Positions 10,601 through 21,442 of a stretch of DNA of 35,433 nucleotides are shown here, piece by piece. The notes beneath the pieces were generated by a model. That model worked only from the letters and a program-made list of their open reading frames with translations. It was not told the origin of the DNA and searched no databases. The stretch is taken from NCBI GenBank assembly GCA_001642005.1, contig LWCA01000265.1:1-35433 (forward strand), read 5' to 3'. A program made the position numbers and the translations under genes. This stretch comes from Intoshia linei. Taxonomy: Eukaryota; Orthonectida; Rhopaluridae. How positions within the stretch are numbered: position 1 is the stretch's first letter; every line of letters starts with the position of its first letter.

Positions 10601-13600
10601 CTACGTACAAACAGGACCTAGCTCTGCCGAGGGCACATTTTTATTAAACTTAAAAAATAAATTCACGTTAAAAATCTAATTTAAAAATCCTACTATTCAC
10701 CCTTATCAATCCTTTAAAGGAGTGGTTCCCAAATTTGTATCCGGTGGAACCATCATATCACATTATTTTATTTATTTTAAAGTAAATTATTCCATCTTAA
10801 TTTTTTATTTGTTAACATTTGCGTAAAGAATTTTAAAAACAATTCTTATCCCATTTTTTTAATTTATTAAACAGAATGTGTGTATAATATTAAAAATAAA
10901 GTAAAAAGAGTCCAATCCTAAAAATTGTCATAAATAGCATAAATTCCAGAAAAAATAAAATTATAAAAACATATTTTGTCATTTTCAAAGTGATGACATA
11001 TATTCAGTACCAATTTAATAAATACGTAAAAATACTAATTCTGTATCAATAATTAACCGAATCTTCACTGTATAAACATTTCAGTCGAATTTTACCATTA
11101 TTGCAAAGGATTGTAATATAAAAATGATATTAACAAAATTGTTTTAGTTTCGTTGTTGTAGTTTCTCATTTAAATTTTAATGTTTTAATAAAAATGTTTT
11201 GAAAATGAGAATTTGAAATTTAAAAATTGCGTAGCAATAAAAAAAATTCTAAAAGAATGAATTATATAGATTTTTACCCATATTTCTTTATAGGAAATGT
11301 GTAGACGTTCACTGCTATCTGCAATTGGGAGGTTGGAATTTATCTTATGATACGTCTCGGAAAAAACTGTAATTGAAATGTGGACTTTATAAAATTCTAA
11401 GTGGTAGTTTTTTCAATAAAGTGAAACACACACACAAGCAAAAACAAAAATAGCGTAGCATATAATATAAGTTAGGATTTTAGCTAAAAATTTACGTATG
11501 TTTGTTTTTCTGATACCATTTATTTAATAAAGTAACAAGCGTAGAGTTTTAACAATACCAACTACTAATAGAGTTTTTCGAGAGTGAGGTTTTATCGAAA
11601 ATTTCATTTTCAGAAATAGAGTTCTTCAAGGTCAAAACCCCATTATCCTTTTTTTAAGATCAATTTTTTAACGTATCAATGGAAAAACCGAAGGAATAAA
11701 TTTACGATAGTCTAAGTTATGGGTTCTTAACCTGGGTGCCAAACCGGTTTTTGGGTGCCAGAAAATTTTGAATAAAAATAATTTTAATATGTATATCAGA
11801 GTGACCTTTTTTTTATTAGAAAAACCCATTTTGCACGTGGATTTCCTTTTAAGCATTTATTTAAAAAAATGAAATCGGTTAATATTAAACGACACTAAAA
11901 TAAATTATATTGACAAATAGTAAAAACCACAGAGTTTTTATCTTCAAAGGTTTTTTCTAATCCAAATTTAAAACCATTTTTAGTTATTTCAGGTAGCAAT
12001 TTTTGTTACCGTGGTTATATTATTACATTTTTTCTAATTTAAGTTTATTACATTACATTCCACCCTCTCCCCCAAAAAACTGGTTTGGCATTCCCGGCTA
12101 AGAACCCATGGTCTGTGTATTTACACACAATCCAATGTAATTAACATTCATTAAATACAATTATTTTCATTTTTACATTTGTACGTTAGACCAACTTCGT
12201 TGGTACTATATTGCAAATCGACTACCAAACAAACATAGTTTTAATCTAATATCCGATAAAATGACCTGATGCAATGTCGAAATATTAATTGGACACAATC
12301 TGAATATGGAACGTCTTTATTGATAACCACTTCATCCACTCGTATGGAAAGATTTTGTGGGTTGATTATATAAAGTTGTTGACCATGTGTCGAAACACAC
12401 CATTTAGGTCCAAAAGTATTGAATAATTCCATTCTATAAGACATTGTTCGCAGAAGATTGTCGTCTCTTTTATGCCACCGTGATATATTCTAAACTAAGA
12501 TATATGTCTAACTAATTAAGTTTTTAAAGAATGTTTACATCCGTTGAAGCGAAACTTAGGACTGTCCAAAAAAAATTATTCTAATTGATAAACAGTTATG
12601 TTAAACTGTGCATCAAATTACAGCTTTTTTCTTTTTTTTTTTTTAAATTTAGTAAGTTATATACCTAATCTGTTTATTCTAAACAAAATTTAACAACGTG
12701 GGTTCTCAATTTTTATCAAGCATTTTACTAAAATAGATTTTCCCTTGTTTACACACCATCCTGTAAAAACACATTTTAAGTAAAAAAAAGCTCCCTCCCT
12801 AATATATTAAAATTTATAAAACTCTAATAATTAATTATAAATAATAATAATTAATATTAATATTTATTAATATTCTTATAATTCTTAATAAAACTATTTA
12901 AAGACTGGTAGTTATTGAAATAACGGTAACACACACAATTATTCCGTAGCATATTATATAAGTAAGGATGTGTATAATTACAAATTGAGATCTTTCCACA
13001 TCACTGCTAAATTTTCGGTAAAAATAGGAATCTGTAAAAATAAGAGCAAACAGTTTATCGGATGGGATATCATAAGTATCATTAACAAGAGTCATAAATT
13101 TATAATGTTCATGGTCACTACAAATTTCACTGCAAATTTCCTTTTCATTGACATTAATTTTACCACTATGACTTAAAATTGACGACATGTTTAAAACGGA
13201 ATGTTCAACATTTAAAGTTTCATTATCTTGAATCTCCCGATCACTTTTTTTACAGTTTGTATAATTTTTTTTGGCTATAGATAAACTTGTTACAGCACGT
13301 TTAATTTTAACATTTTTAATTTCGGGAATAACATTGTCATTTTTCTCCTTTAAATTAAATTTAATAACGGAACTAGTATTGGAACCACTTTCATTAAACC
13401 TTTTATTCTTAATAGTATGAGTCAGTAAATAATCTTGCCATAATCGAAAAAGTAGAAGAAAGACTTTATCACGAGAAGTAAAAGAAGCAAAGAAAAATTT
13501 TTCATTACGAGTTTTAATTTGGATAGCATTCGGAATAAACAAGGCAGTTTTTTCTTTGGTAATACTAATAATTCTTCCCATTTTAATTTTAAAGGCAGTT

Positions 13601-14364
13601 TCCCATCCTAAAATTTTAGCATAAAAGTAAATTGCATTGACAGTAATATAAATTCGTCCCTGAATAAGAATTTCTCTTGAAAGTGCACAAGAGTAATCAT
13701 CTAGCAATGAATCTGTTGTTTTACGACCAAAAAGTTTTTGAAATTCATTAGATCTTGTTTTAGAGGTACTGACCACAAATTTTTTAGTCTTTTTTTCACT
13801 AGACGCAGAAAAATGAATCACTGATGCTTGTATAGTACTAGTACTATCAAATTCGTAATTTTCGTAATTTTCAATGGTGGTACTACTATTTGATTTTTCA
13901 TGACATTTTTTATTGTTAACCGTTAAATTATTAGTACTGCAATCTACTTGAGATTCAAATTGGTTTAGTAATGTGGAATTTGAAATTTCAGAATTTTCCC
14001 CATGTTGGCCTTTGTCAGACATTTCTAATGCAGTAACTGGTAATTTAGAATCATTTAATATACCATCATTCACAAGAGTGTTTGTATAATCAGATTCGTT
14101 GCTAGAATGTGAAAAATTTTTTATTTTATTAAGAGAAATATCAGATTCATCTTCAAATGGTTTCTCAGTCGGATTTTCAAAGGTTGAATTATAATCAATG
14201 TAACTCTTAGTGTGCATGAATTCTTCGTTTTCCAATTGACTGGTCGATGTACTTTTTTGTTTTAGATTTTGACTTGGAATTAATTTATTTTCAGTGTATG
14301 ATTCACTTACTGAGGATATCACTCGGTCATTTAGGTTTGGAAATTTTTTAGATTTAGAATCCAT
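7671..14364 (-). CDS. GRAMD1/Aster-like GRAM-VASt sterol transfer protein
   Basis: Three coding exons on the minus strand: 14364-12982, 12489-12266 and 8688-7671, joining in phase to about 874 residues. The ATG is supported by an in-frame TAA five codons upstream. Residues 1-200 are Ser/Asn/Glu-rich and unstructured. A GRAM domain spans about 203-315 (NEFQKLFGRK, LIQGRIYITVNAIYFYAKILGWE). The VASt domain starts near 430 (DIPSDKLFALIFTDSYFYRKF), continues in exon 2 (RTMSYRMELFNTFGPK, NKDVPYSD) and ends in exon 3 near 590 (VKYSKSLFSVMRSLLENN). Hydrophobic segments lie at about 720-741 and 762-781, then a helical tail like that of GRAMD1 proteins. GRAMD1/Aster proteins sit in the ER, bind acidic plasma-membrane lipid through GRAM and carry sterol in VASt. 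GRAMD1A, B and C cannot be told apart. The second hydrophobic segment is the usual anchor; the first is unusual. Confidence 0.9.
9055..9115 (-). repeat. Dispersed repeat family D, fragment
   Basis: Reverse-complement partner of 3725-3785 (shared GTGTGTCTTTCTGTG and TTATTTAGAA blocks). It lies in Aster intron 2. Confidence 0.6.
9311..9469 (+). other. Unassigned 52-codon open frame
   Basis: A plus-strand frame with protein-like composition (LYGNEFTSKEWWNMSIKR, then INVIKRYDLTK, stop) runs antisense within Aster intron 2. Just beyond, another frame reads MGKAFINTEFHFCNLQKR. I do not recognise the sequence, and there is no start codon or clear splice sites. It may be a decayed coding fragment, or chance. 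Confidence 0.25.
9897..10329. mobile_element. piggyBac-type MITE with TTAA duplication
   Basis: Perfect 12-bp terminal inverted repeats CCCTTACGAGAC and GTCTCGTAAGGG are each flanked by TTAA (9893-9896 and 10330-10333). This is the diagnostic arrangement of piggyBac elements. The 433-bp interior is A/T-rich and non-coding, with an 18-bp perfect palindrome at 10256-10273. It lies in Aster intron 2. Confidence 0.92.
10256..10273. repeat. 18-bp perfect palindrome inside the piggyBac MITE
   Basis: TGGTTTGTATACAAACCA equals its own reverse complement. It lies about 55 bp inside the right terminus and may be a subterminal feature of the element rather than a host site. Confidence 0.8.
10591..11052 (+). 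repeat. Dispersed repeat family A, copy 2
   Basis: Aligns with 5656-6096 from TTGTTATGTACTACGTAC through GGTGGAACCATCATATCAC to TGTATCAATAA, with small indels and no frame conservation. It lies in Aster intron 2. Confidence 0.8.
11343..11478 (+). repeat. Dispersed repeat family D
   Basis: The blocks AAAAAACTGTAATTGAA, TTTATAAAATTCTAAG, ACACACACAAGC and GTAGCATATAATATAAGTTAGGAT match the reverse complement of 24150-24290 closely. The family also supplies 12898-12975. No reading frame; class unknown. Confidence 0.75.
11505..11656 (-). repeat. Dispersed repeat family D, inverted neighbour
   Basis: Aligns with 33361-33520 (TTTATTTAA, CAAAAATACC-like, ATTTTCAGAAATAG blocks) and ends in AGGTCAAAACCCCATTATCC, a segment shared with several other places. 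It lies head to head with the copy at 11343-11478. Confidence 0.6.
11718..12110. mobile_element. hAT-type MITE in Aster intron 2
   Basis: The left terminus TATGGGTTCTTAACC and inverted right terminus CATGGGTTCTTAGCC extend to inverted repeats of about 40 bp (through GCCAAACC). The flanking 8-mers GTCTAAGT (11710-11717) and GTCTGTGT (12111-12118) agree at 6 of 8 positions, fitting an aged hAT target duplication. The 393-bp interior has no transposase. Confidence 0.85.
12898..12975 (+). repeat. Family D fragment at the start of Aster intron 1
   Basis: The blocks GACTGGTAGTTATTGAAATAAC, split by ACACACAC and ending GTAGCATATTATATAAGTAAGGAT, match 11343-11478 in the same orientation. The fragment begins a few bases past the exon-1 donor on the Aster strand. 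Reading through the donor would add 27 mostly hydrophobic codons, largely from this repeat. Confidence 0.7.
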
Positions 14365-15409
14365 TTCCTCAAGTGTTTATATCATGCAATTTGTAAACTA
14401 TACCAATATTTGCTTTTATGTACTTTATTTAAATAATGTCGAAATCCGCAATTTATATAGATAATTTTCAATATTCATTATAATGTATGGATTTATAGAG
14501 AAAATCTACCTTAGTTTCATTAATAAAGTTTCTTTATATAATTTTAATCAGGTTACTATTCTTGTACACAACTTGTAATGAAATCTTGTACTATTTAAAA
14601 ATTTTACAGAAAAAATTGTAATATAAATTGTATTTATATACATAAATTAATATTTATGAAAATAAAATTTATATTCATGAGAAACTCTGTACTGTAGACT
14701 ACAGTCACATATATATGAATATATCATACTATATAACATATCTACACTCATTACAGTCTATAGTGATTTGTCACTATCGTATTAATCAAGACTAGAAAAT
14801 ATATTTTTGATATAACGCACTTGTGACTCACAAGTTGACTCTAACTGGCAGTGGTTCTCATATAATTGTATTCTACATGGCTAGAGTTCGAATCCTTATT
14901 TAGACTTTTAAATTTTGGACAGGTTTTTATTCGATATATTTTTATATCGAGCACAGTAAGCTTGGCTCTGTTTCAAATGGAAAAATTAAAAAATATTAAT
15001 TAAGTTAAAGATATCGAAAATTAATGCAATAAGTAATACAATTTATGACATTTCTAGGTCATTGAAACTTAGGACAAATAATTAATTTGTATTAGTCTAC
15101 GATAATGTTCAACATTAACCTATTAATATTGTAAAATCAAAATATGTATACTTCCCTCGCAGCAATTTTGCAGATGATATAAACCAATCTAAACTACATA
15201 CTATGTTTTTCAATCTTTTATATATTAAACGATTTGGCAAGATCTTTTATTATAGTTATTTATATTTTTATTTAAAAAGTCGTAGAAATTAAAGTTTTTA
15301 ATTATTTTGTTACTTTAAACGTCTCACCAATTTTGCAAAACTATCGAAAACATAATAAACTCGGATTTCCTGACAAATAATTGTTTTTAAACTGTTTTCA
15401 TTATCGCAA
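14365..15409. other. Aster upstream region with a SINE-like copy
   Basis: No gene is visible here. The 5' flank of the Aster gene is A/T-rich; a TATAAA about 12 nt before the ATG is too close to serve as its TATA box. A SINE-like segment (14842-14895) and a 20-base hairpin at 14931-14950 (8-bp arms, TCGATATA) are the only structures noted. Confidence 0.5.
14842..14895 (+). repeat. tRNA-derived SINE-like copy 1
   Basis: An A-box-like AACTGGCAGTGGTT is followed, after a spacer shared with the other copy (CATATAATT.TATTCT), by AGTTCGAATCC, which is close to the pol III B box GGTTCGANTCC. The spacing is about 40 bp. There are no tRNA stems. Confidence 0.55.
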
Positions 15410-16890
15410 ATGAAACTGTCAAATAATATTACAAAATTAATAGAAAAAGATTTGAATAATGGTATCGAAAAGGTAAATATCGCAAAAACCCACAATTTTT
15501 CCCTTAGAACAATTTATAACATTTCAAATAAATAACGATCAATCAAATCAGAGCAAATTACAAGTTTAAAAAAAAAAAGTTCAAAAAGCAATTAAAAAAT
15601 GTGCTGATGAAATGCAAAAATCTGGAAGGGTTGTTACATCCACATCCGTTGCTGCCCGTATGCGATGTACTTGTTATAGAGCAACTATTTGACGGGCCCT
15701 TAATGATAGCGGTTTGAAGTATCGCGTTTATTGCAAAAATTGACATTGACTGATGCACAAAAAAATGGTCTCCTAAATTTTGTACGTAACCTTTTTTTAA
15801 TAGGGTTGATATTGATAAAATCGTATTTATGGATGAATGTAGATTTTCTTTAAATGAAAGTAATAATCTCATGTCGTGGAAACCATTAAAACTCCGAAAA
15901 ATAGCATTTTAAGGTAGATCCATAATGATTTAGGCAGAGCCGTTTTAAAGCATGAACAATATGTGCTGTATCCCAGGTCCACTCATTAAAAAAGGCCCTC
16001 AAATTAATAAAAGTAATTTACATTTATATCTTACTTAATCTTATTATGATTTCTTTATTTATTCTTCTTATCTTAATTTCATTTCATTTCAATATCAACC
16101 CCGTTTAAATGCGCTTTCCTTAATGTCAATTGAGAATGATATTTTGAATAATTTCAATTTTAATAATATCATATCTGATTTCTCTCAGAAAAAGAGAGAA
16201 AAGAACATTTGTAAAGAATTGTCAAGAATTTATTGTGAATGCATGGTGCATATTTTTAAATGAAAAAGTAAACTTTGTTCATTATAAAGTAAGTTTTTGT
16301 AAAAAAAATAAAAGTTACTAGAAACATACATAATATCTTTTAATGCTTTTATCTTTTACTCAATGAAATAAGATTCTAAGTCTCCAACCAACCGTATGCC
16401 CTTTTTTCTAAAAAGAGGCCCTAAATTTTTTTATCGCTTCGCTCCACATGGTTTTTTGCTTTTCTCAAAACTTTAAAGGGCCTCCGGCCCTTTGCTTAGC
16501 CCAGGGCCACTAAGTGGCTTAAGACGGCTCTGGATTTGGGGTTGTTTAACATCTTGCGGGAAAGTTATGATTAGGAAATTGAACCATACTGTTAATAGCA
16601 ATTCTTATAAAAAAATTTTATTTGAAGATGTATTTACTCAACCAAGTAACATAGTTCCTGGTTTTGTCTTACACCAATATAATACTAGACATCATGTGAT
16701 TAAAAAACCAAGGGAAAGGTTTGCTGCTGAATCAATAAAATTATTAGGTTGGCCTCTTATTCTCCTAATATATTCCCAATAGAAAATCTATGGTCAATTA
16801 TGAAGAATCAGCTATATGATGGTTCACAATTTAATTCGAAAATGCATGTATGGCAGAAAATTATTGTCCAGGAAATAATTTTAAAGGAAA
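15410..16890 (+). pseudogene. Tc1/mariner transposase, dead, split by a MITE
   Basis: A plus-strand transposase is readable through many stops and shifts. It starts at ATG 15410 with an HTH region (KLIEKDLNNG, IAKTHNFSLRTIYNIS), then SGRVVTSTSVAARM. The first catalytic Asp lies in VFMDECRFSLNES (codon 15832-15834). After the MITE the WGCLTSCG block, a YKKILFEDV segment and VLHQYNTRHH follow; the last is where QDNAPxH is expected, so the second catalytic Asp has become Tyr. After a frameshift comes PNIFPIENLWSIMKNQL with the third acidic residue. The length and motifs fit the IS630-Tc1-mariner superfamily. Terminal repeats were not found. Clearly inactive. Confidence 0.9.
15935..16532. mobile_element. 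hAT-type MITE inserted in the Tc1 relic
   Basis: The termini CAGAGCCGTTTTAAAG and inverted CAGAGCCGTCTTAAGCC are flanked by GATTTAGG (15927-15934) and GATTTGGG (16533-16540), a 7/8 match. Removing the element and one duplication restores the SIMIWGCL motif of the Tc1 transposase, proving insertion. Near the right end are two hairpins: AAAGGGCC/GGCCCTTT with a 3-nt loop, and CCACTAAGTGG. The termini fit hAT. A shorter relative lies at 24652-24801. Confidence 0.92.
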
Positions 16891-16904
16891 AATACATTTT
16901 ATTT

Positions 16905-17305
16905 CATTACATGAACAATTGATCATGTGACTTAAGGTCTTTTGTTATGTGGACTGCTGTCATGAATTGCCACTATGACTATAATGTTGATATTGAAAAA
17001 TTGGTTAATGAATTTTCAATACTTCATCCAAGAAGACTGGACATAATTGATTTAGAATTATTTAATGAACAAAATTAATTTATATTTTTTTTTGTGCTGA
17101 TCATTTTTTTTATTTTTGCGAAAAAATACAAATTTTGAAACTATTGTATAACAACCTTTAAATGAAATTAAACGAGAAGCTTTAAAATCAAACTAGACTC
17201 CTTAATATTAAAAGAGATGCCCCTAAAATTTTTTTCTCTCCGTCGAAATTAAATATTTTGCTCGCTTCGCTCGCACCCCATAACTAACCTTTTGGATTCG
17301 CCCTG
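16905..17305 (+). mobile_element. 3' end of a hAT element, with transposase tail
   Basis: The plus strand reads HYDYNVDIEKLVNEFSILHP, then RRLDIIDLELFNEQN and a stop, resembling the extreme C-terminus of ZMYM-type hAT transposases (LI.EFA..KARR). It ends with TTGGATTCGCCCTG, the inverted form of the hAT terminus CAGGGCGGATTCAAGG seen at 28977. The 5' part of the element is missing. Its inner part is duplicated at 29115-29203. Confidence 0.65.
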
Positions 17306-17461
17306 AATGTATTTATGATTGTTCTTATTTGTAATTGTATATTTTTCTTGTCATGCCTTATTTCAGTAATAAATTCGTTTTATGCAATAACAGCATGAAG
17401 CCAAGCCGCCTACGTAATCATAACAATGTAAAACACTTTAAACATCATTGACAGTGTTGAA

Positions 17462-17695
17462 GTTATCACTCGAAAAAGAAGAAGTTTTGATATAGGTGGA
17501 ACAGTTGATAAATTTATCATTTCTTCTCAATTTAACAAAATTATAGAGGCATAATATCATGTTTCTTACATGATTTCTAAACAAAAAAAGCATCATACCA
17601 TCGGAAACGTTGATTAAAGCCTGTACTCTTAAAATTGCAGAACTTGTAGTTGACAAAAAATAAAAAGCGGCACTTAAATCAATTCCTTATTCATC
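17462..17695 (+). pseudogene. hAT transposase fragment (ZBED5/SCAND3-like)
   Basis: With one frameshift and stops, the plus strand reads RKRRSFDIGG, SSQFNKIIEA, VSYMISKQKKHHTIGN, then KACTLKIAELVVDKK and ALKSIP. This follows the conserved VSY.IAK.KKPHTIGE..I.P......V......K......IPLS block of ZBED5/SCAND3/FAM200-type hAT proteins. No other parts of the protein are present. It cannot be functional. Whether it belongs to the same element as the preceding hAT 3' end is unknown. Confidence 0.7.
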
Positions 17696-17699
17696 TTAT

Positions 17700-20339
17700 C
17701 CTTATACTTATCCATATGGCTCTGGGATCTATTATCCAACTAATTTAAATCGTTAATTAGATTAAATTTAAGGAACGTTAATTAATTTTATTAACGTTAT
17801 TCAGTGAAAATTCCTTTCTTGAAATTGTCTCGCGTATATTCAGAAATTTTCTTTTTATATTATTCGAAAAAGAATTTGGAATAATTATTAAGAAATACTG
17901 TTAGAAAAAAGTCATTTTTAGAAATGCTCAATACTGGCGTAAAAATAGAAATTTTGGCCCATATAATATTTATCATTATTTTAATTAGTTGTAACGAAGT
18001 TTCTGTTTATATTTACGTAAGATTTTGCGAATAAACCTTATCAAATTGAAAGTAATGGTTATGACATCGTTTGTCATTGTTATCACATTGACAATCTATA
18101 TCCCATTTTGAATTTAGCTAATTTCACATTGGTTGTAATTATTATAATAAATTAATAAAAAATGATATGATAATTATCATATCGATAGTGAAATAGTATA
18201 AATGCAATTTCCACATTGCTTATTTTAAATATTATAACATTTCATTATGAAATAACAAATATTTATCACGAGGTTAATAAATTAAAATAGTAGGCCATCA
18301 TGATTATATGTGCGTGCTATTTGGCCCTTAGCTCGCCTCTCCACGGTCTTGATAATATGTAATGTAATATTTAATTATAATGTGTATTATGAAATTATTA
18401 TCTTAGCAAACATTACAGCCTTTAAAATTGCGAAAATGTCTCCAAATTGTTACTTTTTCCGAATGTCTTGTTTATATTTGCTAATATTGAATCATCTTCT
18501 AGTGATTTTTTTTATCTTTTTCTAAATTTAGTACCCCATTATATAAATCAATTATTTCCAGCATCCTGTAAAAAATAAAAAAATGTTACCTTATAAAAGT
18601 CAACGTTAAAATGTTATTTTATTGAAATTTTTCGAACAACATAATCAACAACATTAATAAATGTTAAAAACGAACATAGAAATTGTATTAGATAAGATTT
18701 AAAATATATGTGATTGCAATTAATGGCCATAACCAAATTAGACATGATCAATGATAAAAATCTATAATTATTTCAAATAATATTGCCTTAATAAGATTAT
18801 AAATTGATAAAACATAACAAAATAAACAAAGGAAATATAATGGTATTCGTAAAAACCAACATTGGCCTATAAACTGAAAAAATGATACATTATTATTTAT
18901 TGTTATTAATAATTTGTTAATGTAATACATGTACATTTTACATTTGATTCAAAGTTACACAGAATTTTTTACATGCAATGATTGTATCTATAAAGATTTA
19001 AAATTTATTTATGATAATTTTTTATTATAAAGGTAAATGTTTGAAACATTTTTGATTTAGTAAACGGTACTATAAAATAAAAAATATTATTGGTATTAAT
19101 AAATTGATATTGTATAAATCTTAAATACTTAAAAAATAGTCTCGCATTTATAAAATTTATTTAAATTTTGAATTTAAACAATAAAAACTAACATGTCGTA
19201 AAAATGAACGCTGACCGTTAATGGGCTATCCCATTTATCTTTTTATGTTCCCAATTTTTTTTTCAAATATACATAAAAGCAACAAAACGATACATCATTA
19301 CATCGCGATGTAATGAAGAAAATATTTAAATTTAAAAATTAATGATATTTTTGTCATTTTTTATCGAAAACAAGTTTATTATATTTGAAAATAAAATACT
19401 GGTTTAAAAATGCTAATTAACATTTTATATAATGGCCACATCAATTAATTAAAAAATTTAATAAAATATATGTTAATTTGACAGAGATTAATAATTTTCA
19501 AATGTCAATCTAAATGTATATAAAATGTGAACAATTGATCAAATTCAGTAAATTTGTCTGTTTTGTATTAATATTATGAAATGACTGTAATTTATAGTCC
19601 CAAGTCGAAAATTAATTTTGATAAACAGTAACATGTGTAACTTTAGATTTAATTCAATATTATCATTGTACCAGATGTCATATCTAATTGTGTAATTTGT
19701 AAAATAAACACCAAAAGCAACAAGTTATGAAATTGAGATTTCCAATACATTTCTATGTTCAAGAATTTTATTTAGCAACATCTGATATATTCATAGATTC
19801 ATTCTTATATTTTATCAATAATCATAAATTTTATTTTTTAAATTCGACAATCACTGGAAATAAGATTAAAGATTTTTAATCGGAACAGTTTTCCAAAGTT
19901 TACTTTATAGAGATTATTAATCTTAAAAATTGTTACATATACTATCAAAAAAGCATATTAGTCCACTTCTTACAGTGGCGCCACTTGTTTCATGATTATT
20001 GGTCATACTACCAAAAATAATATATATAAATGTATATATATAAAATCATTATAAACACTTGAATATCAATTTCACAATTATACAATTACCTCATTAACAT
20101 ATTTCGTTGTATTATTACTAATTCCCACAAAAGTTTGAAGTGAAGTTGGAAACCAAATGATGGTTTATTTGACTTTAAAAAATAGCGAAACTTCCAGATA
20201 CCTATTCAATTGTATTAATAGTATTGTATTCTATTCTATTGGTAAGTCAACAATCTGCAAATCCCAAATATAATCGCGACAGATTAAGCGAACTATAAGA
20301 CCAGTTGTGAAATGAAAATTAGTTTTATAAAATTTTTAT
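17700..20339. other. Long A/T-rich spacer, no gene seen
   Basis: No convincing open frame was found. Notable only are a perfect 20-bp palindrome at 18164-18183 (GATATGATAATTATCATATC), a short GC-richer patch at 18297-18350, and a palindromic AGTGGCGCCACT near 19973-19984 that could be a decayed transposon end. Confidence 0.5.
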
Positions 20340-20700
20340 TTTAAGGGTTTCTACTTAAATTCAACCATTTTTACTAAAAATCTAATTATATCAACCCTAA
20401 AACGAAAAATCCCGTTCTTCCAGGATTTTTTCCTAAAAAATTGGTAAAACTCGATTTTTCCCTTAAAGCTTGGTAAAACTGGAATTTTGCCTAAAGGGTT
20501 GTTAAAACTGAATTTTTCATTGTAAGATTTGGAAGAAATAAATTTTTTGTTTTAGGGTTGGTAAAACTAGATTTGTATCCTTAAAGGTTGGTAAAACTAG
20601 ATTTTTATCCTTAACGGTTGGTAAATTTTGATTTTTAGTAAGTTAAGTTAAGTAGTAAGTTAGATTGGTTCGATTTTAGTAAAAATTGTTGGGTTTAAGA
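20340..20700. repeat. Fold-back minisatellite array (GGTTGGTAAAACT units)
   Basis: Imperfect tandem units of about 35-40 bp, each containing GGTTGGTAAAACT(A)GATTTT..CCTTAAA, run from about 20440 to 20630. The left part (20340-20420) is the inverse orientation (CAACCCTAAAACGAAAAATC). The outer edges are also inverted: GATTTTAGTAAAAATTGTTG on the right matches the left edge read backwards. The whole can fold on itself. It is degraded and non-coding. Confidence 0.75.
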
Positions 20701-21442
20701 ATATTCTTTTAATTAAATGATTACAATGAAAATAATCTTTGAATCTTTCGATTGTATAGTATATTTATGGTTACACCAGGAAAGTGGAGAGCCAGTAGTA
20801 GGCCTAGATCAGATGGAAGTGATCCAATATAAATTTTTTTTAGAAATGGGACGCCCATATCTTGCTTAGTCGATCGTTTATTATCTAAAAATTAAAAATA
20901 ACGGTCAAAATCGCATTGGTCATAATAAAATTTTTCAAAAATAAGAAATCTTTAACACTATCTACATTATATTAATAGTATTATTAGTACATATTACGTT
21001 TATACGTATTTATATTATTCATTTACTGTAAAAATACATTAAAATAGTTGGCCCTCATATTTATTGGTCGGACCATATTACCCTAACACCTCGCTGTAAA
21101 TAAAATACGTTGATAAAATGAATTCCGCTTAATCTGTTCCTACACTATCTAATTATTAAGGTTTTCCAATTACTAACCTACAATGACAACAGACAATAAC
21201 ATATATGTATAATTAATCATTTCTTGGATTTTAAAAAAGAAATGATATTTTATTATCAAGATTTATCAATGATTCATAATTCATAATTAATAGCCGAAAT
21301 TGAAATACGGTATGTTGAATTATCCAATTATCAAAATAACAATTGACAAGTATAAATTATATTTACATATTAACAAATACTTTATAAATATTCTATTTAT
21401 AAAATAAAATGGAATTATTCATGTTGAATGATTTGACGCATT
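20701..21442. other. engrailed 3' flank, no gene seen
   Basis: A/T-rich, with a short GC-richer stretch near 20775-20830 that has no extended frame. It holds the 3' untranslated side of engrailed. A polyadenylation site cannot be chosen among many A/T-rich candidates; plus-strand TTTATT at 21390-21410 would be suitably placed. Confidence 0.4.

Noticed and set aside
11668-11856. 62-codon minus-strand frame that could be another Aster exon
   Set aside because: Most of it lies in the left inverted repeat of the hAT MITE, and the Aster protein is already continuous without it.
12970-13176. 68-codon plus-strand open frame
   Set aside because: Antisense shadow of Aster exon 1.
14377-14382. TATA box of the Aster gene (TATAAA)
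   Set aside because: It lies only about 12 nt before the ATG, leaving no room for a normal transcription start and 5' UTR.
17438-17656. 72-codon minus-strand open frame
   Set aside because: Antisense to the hAT fragment, which has the recognisable KKHHTIGN motif on the plus strand.
18310-18525. 71-codon plus-strand open frame with hydrophobic end
   Set aside because: No homology, no splice context, and composition expected from A/T-rich noise.
20440-20630. CRISPR-like array
   Set aside because: Units are degenerate, lack unique spacers of constant length, and lie in an intron-containing animal genome; it is a minisatellite with inverted flanks.
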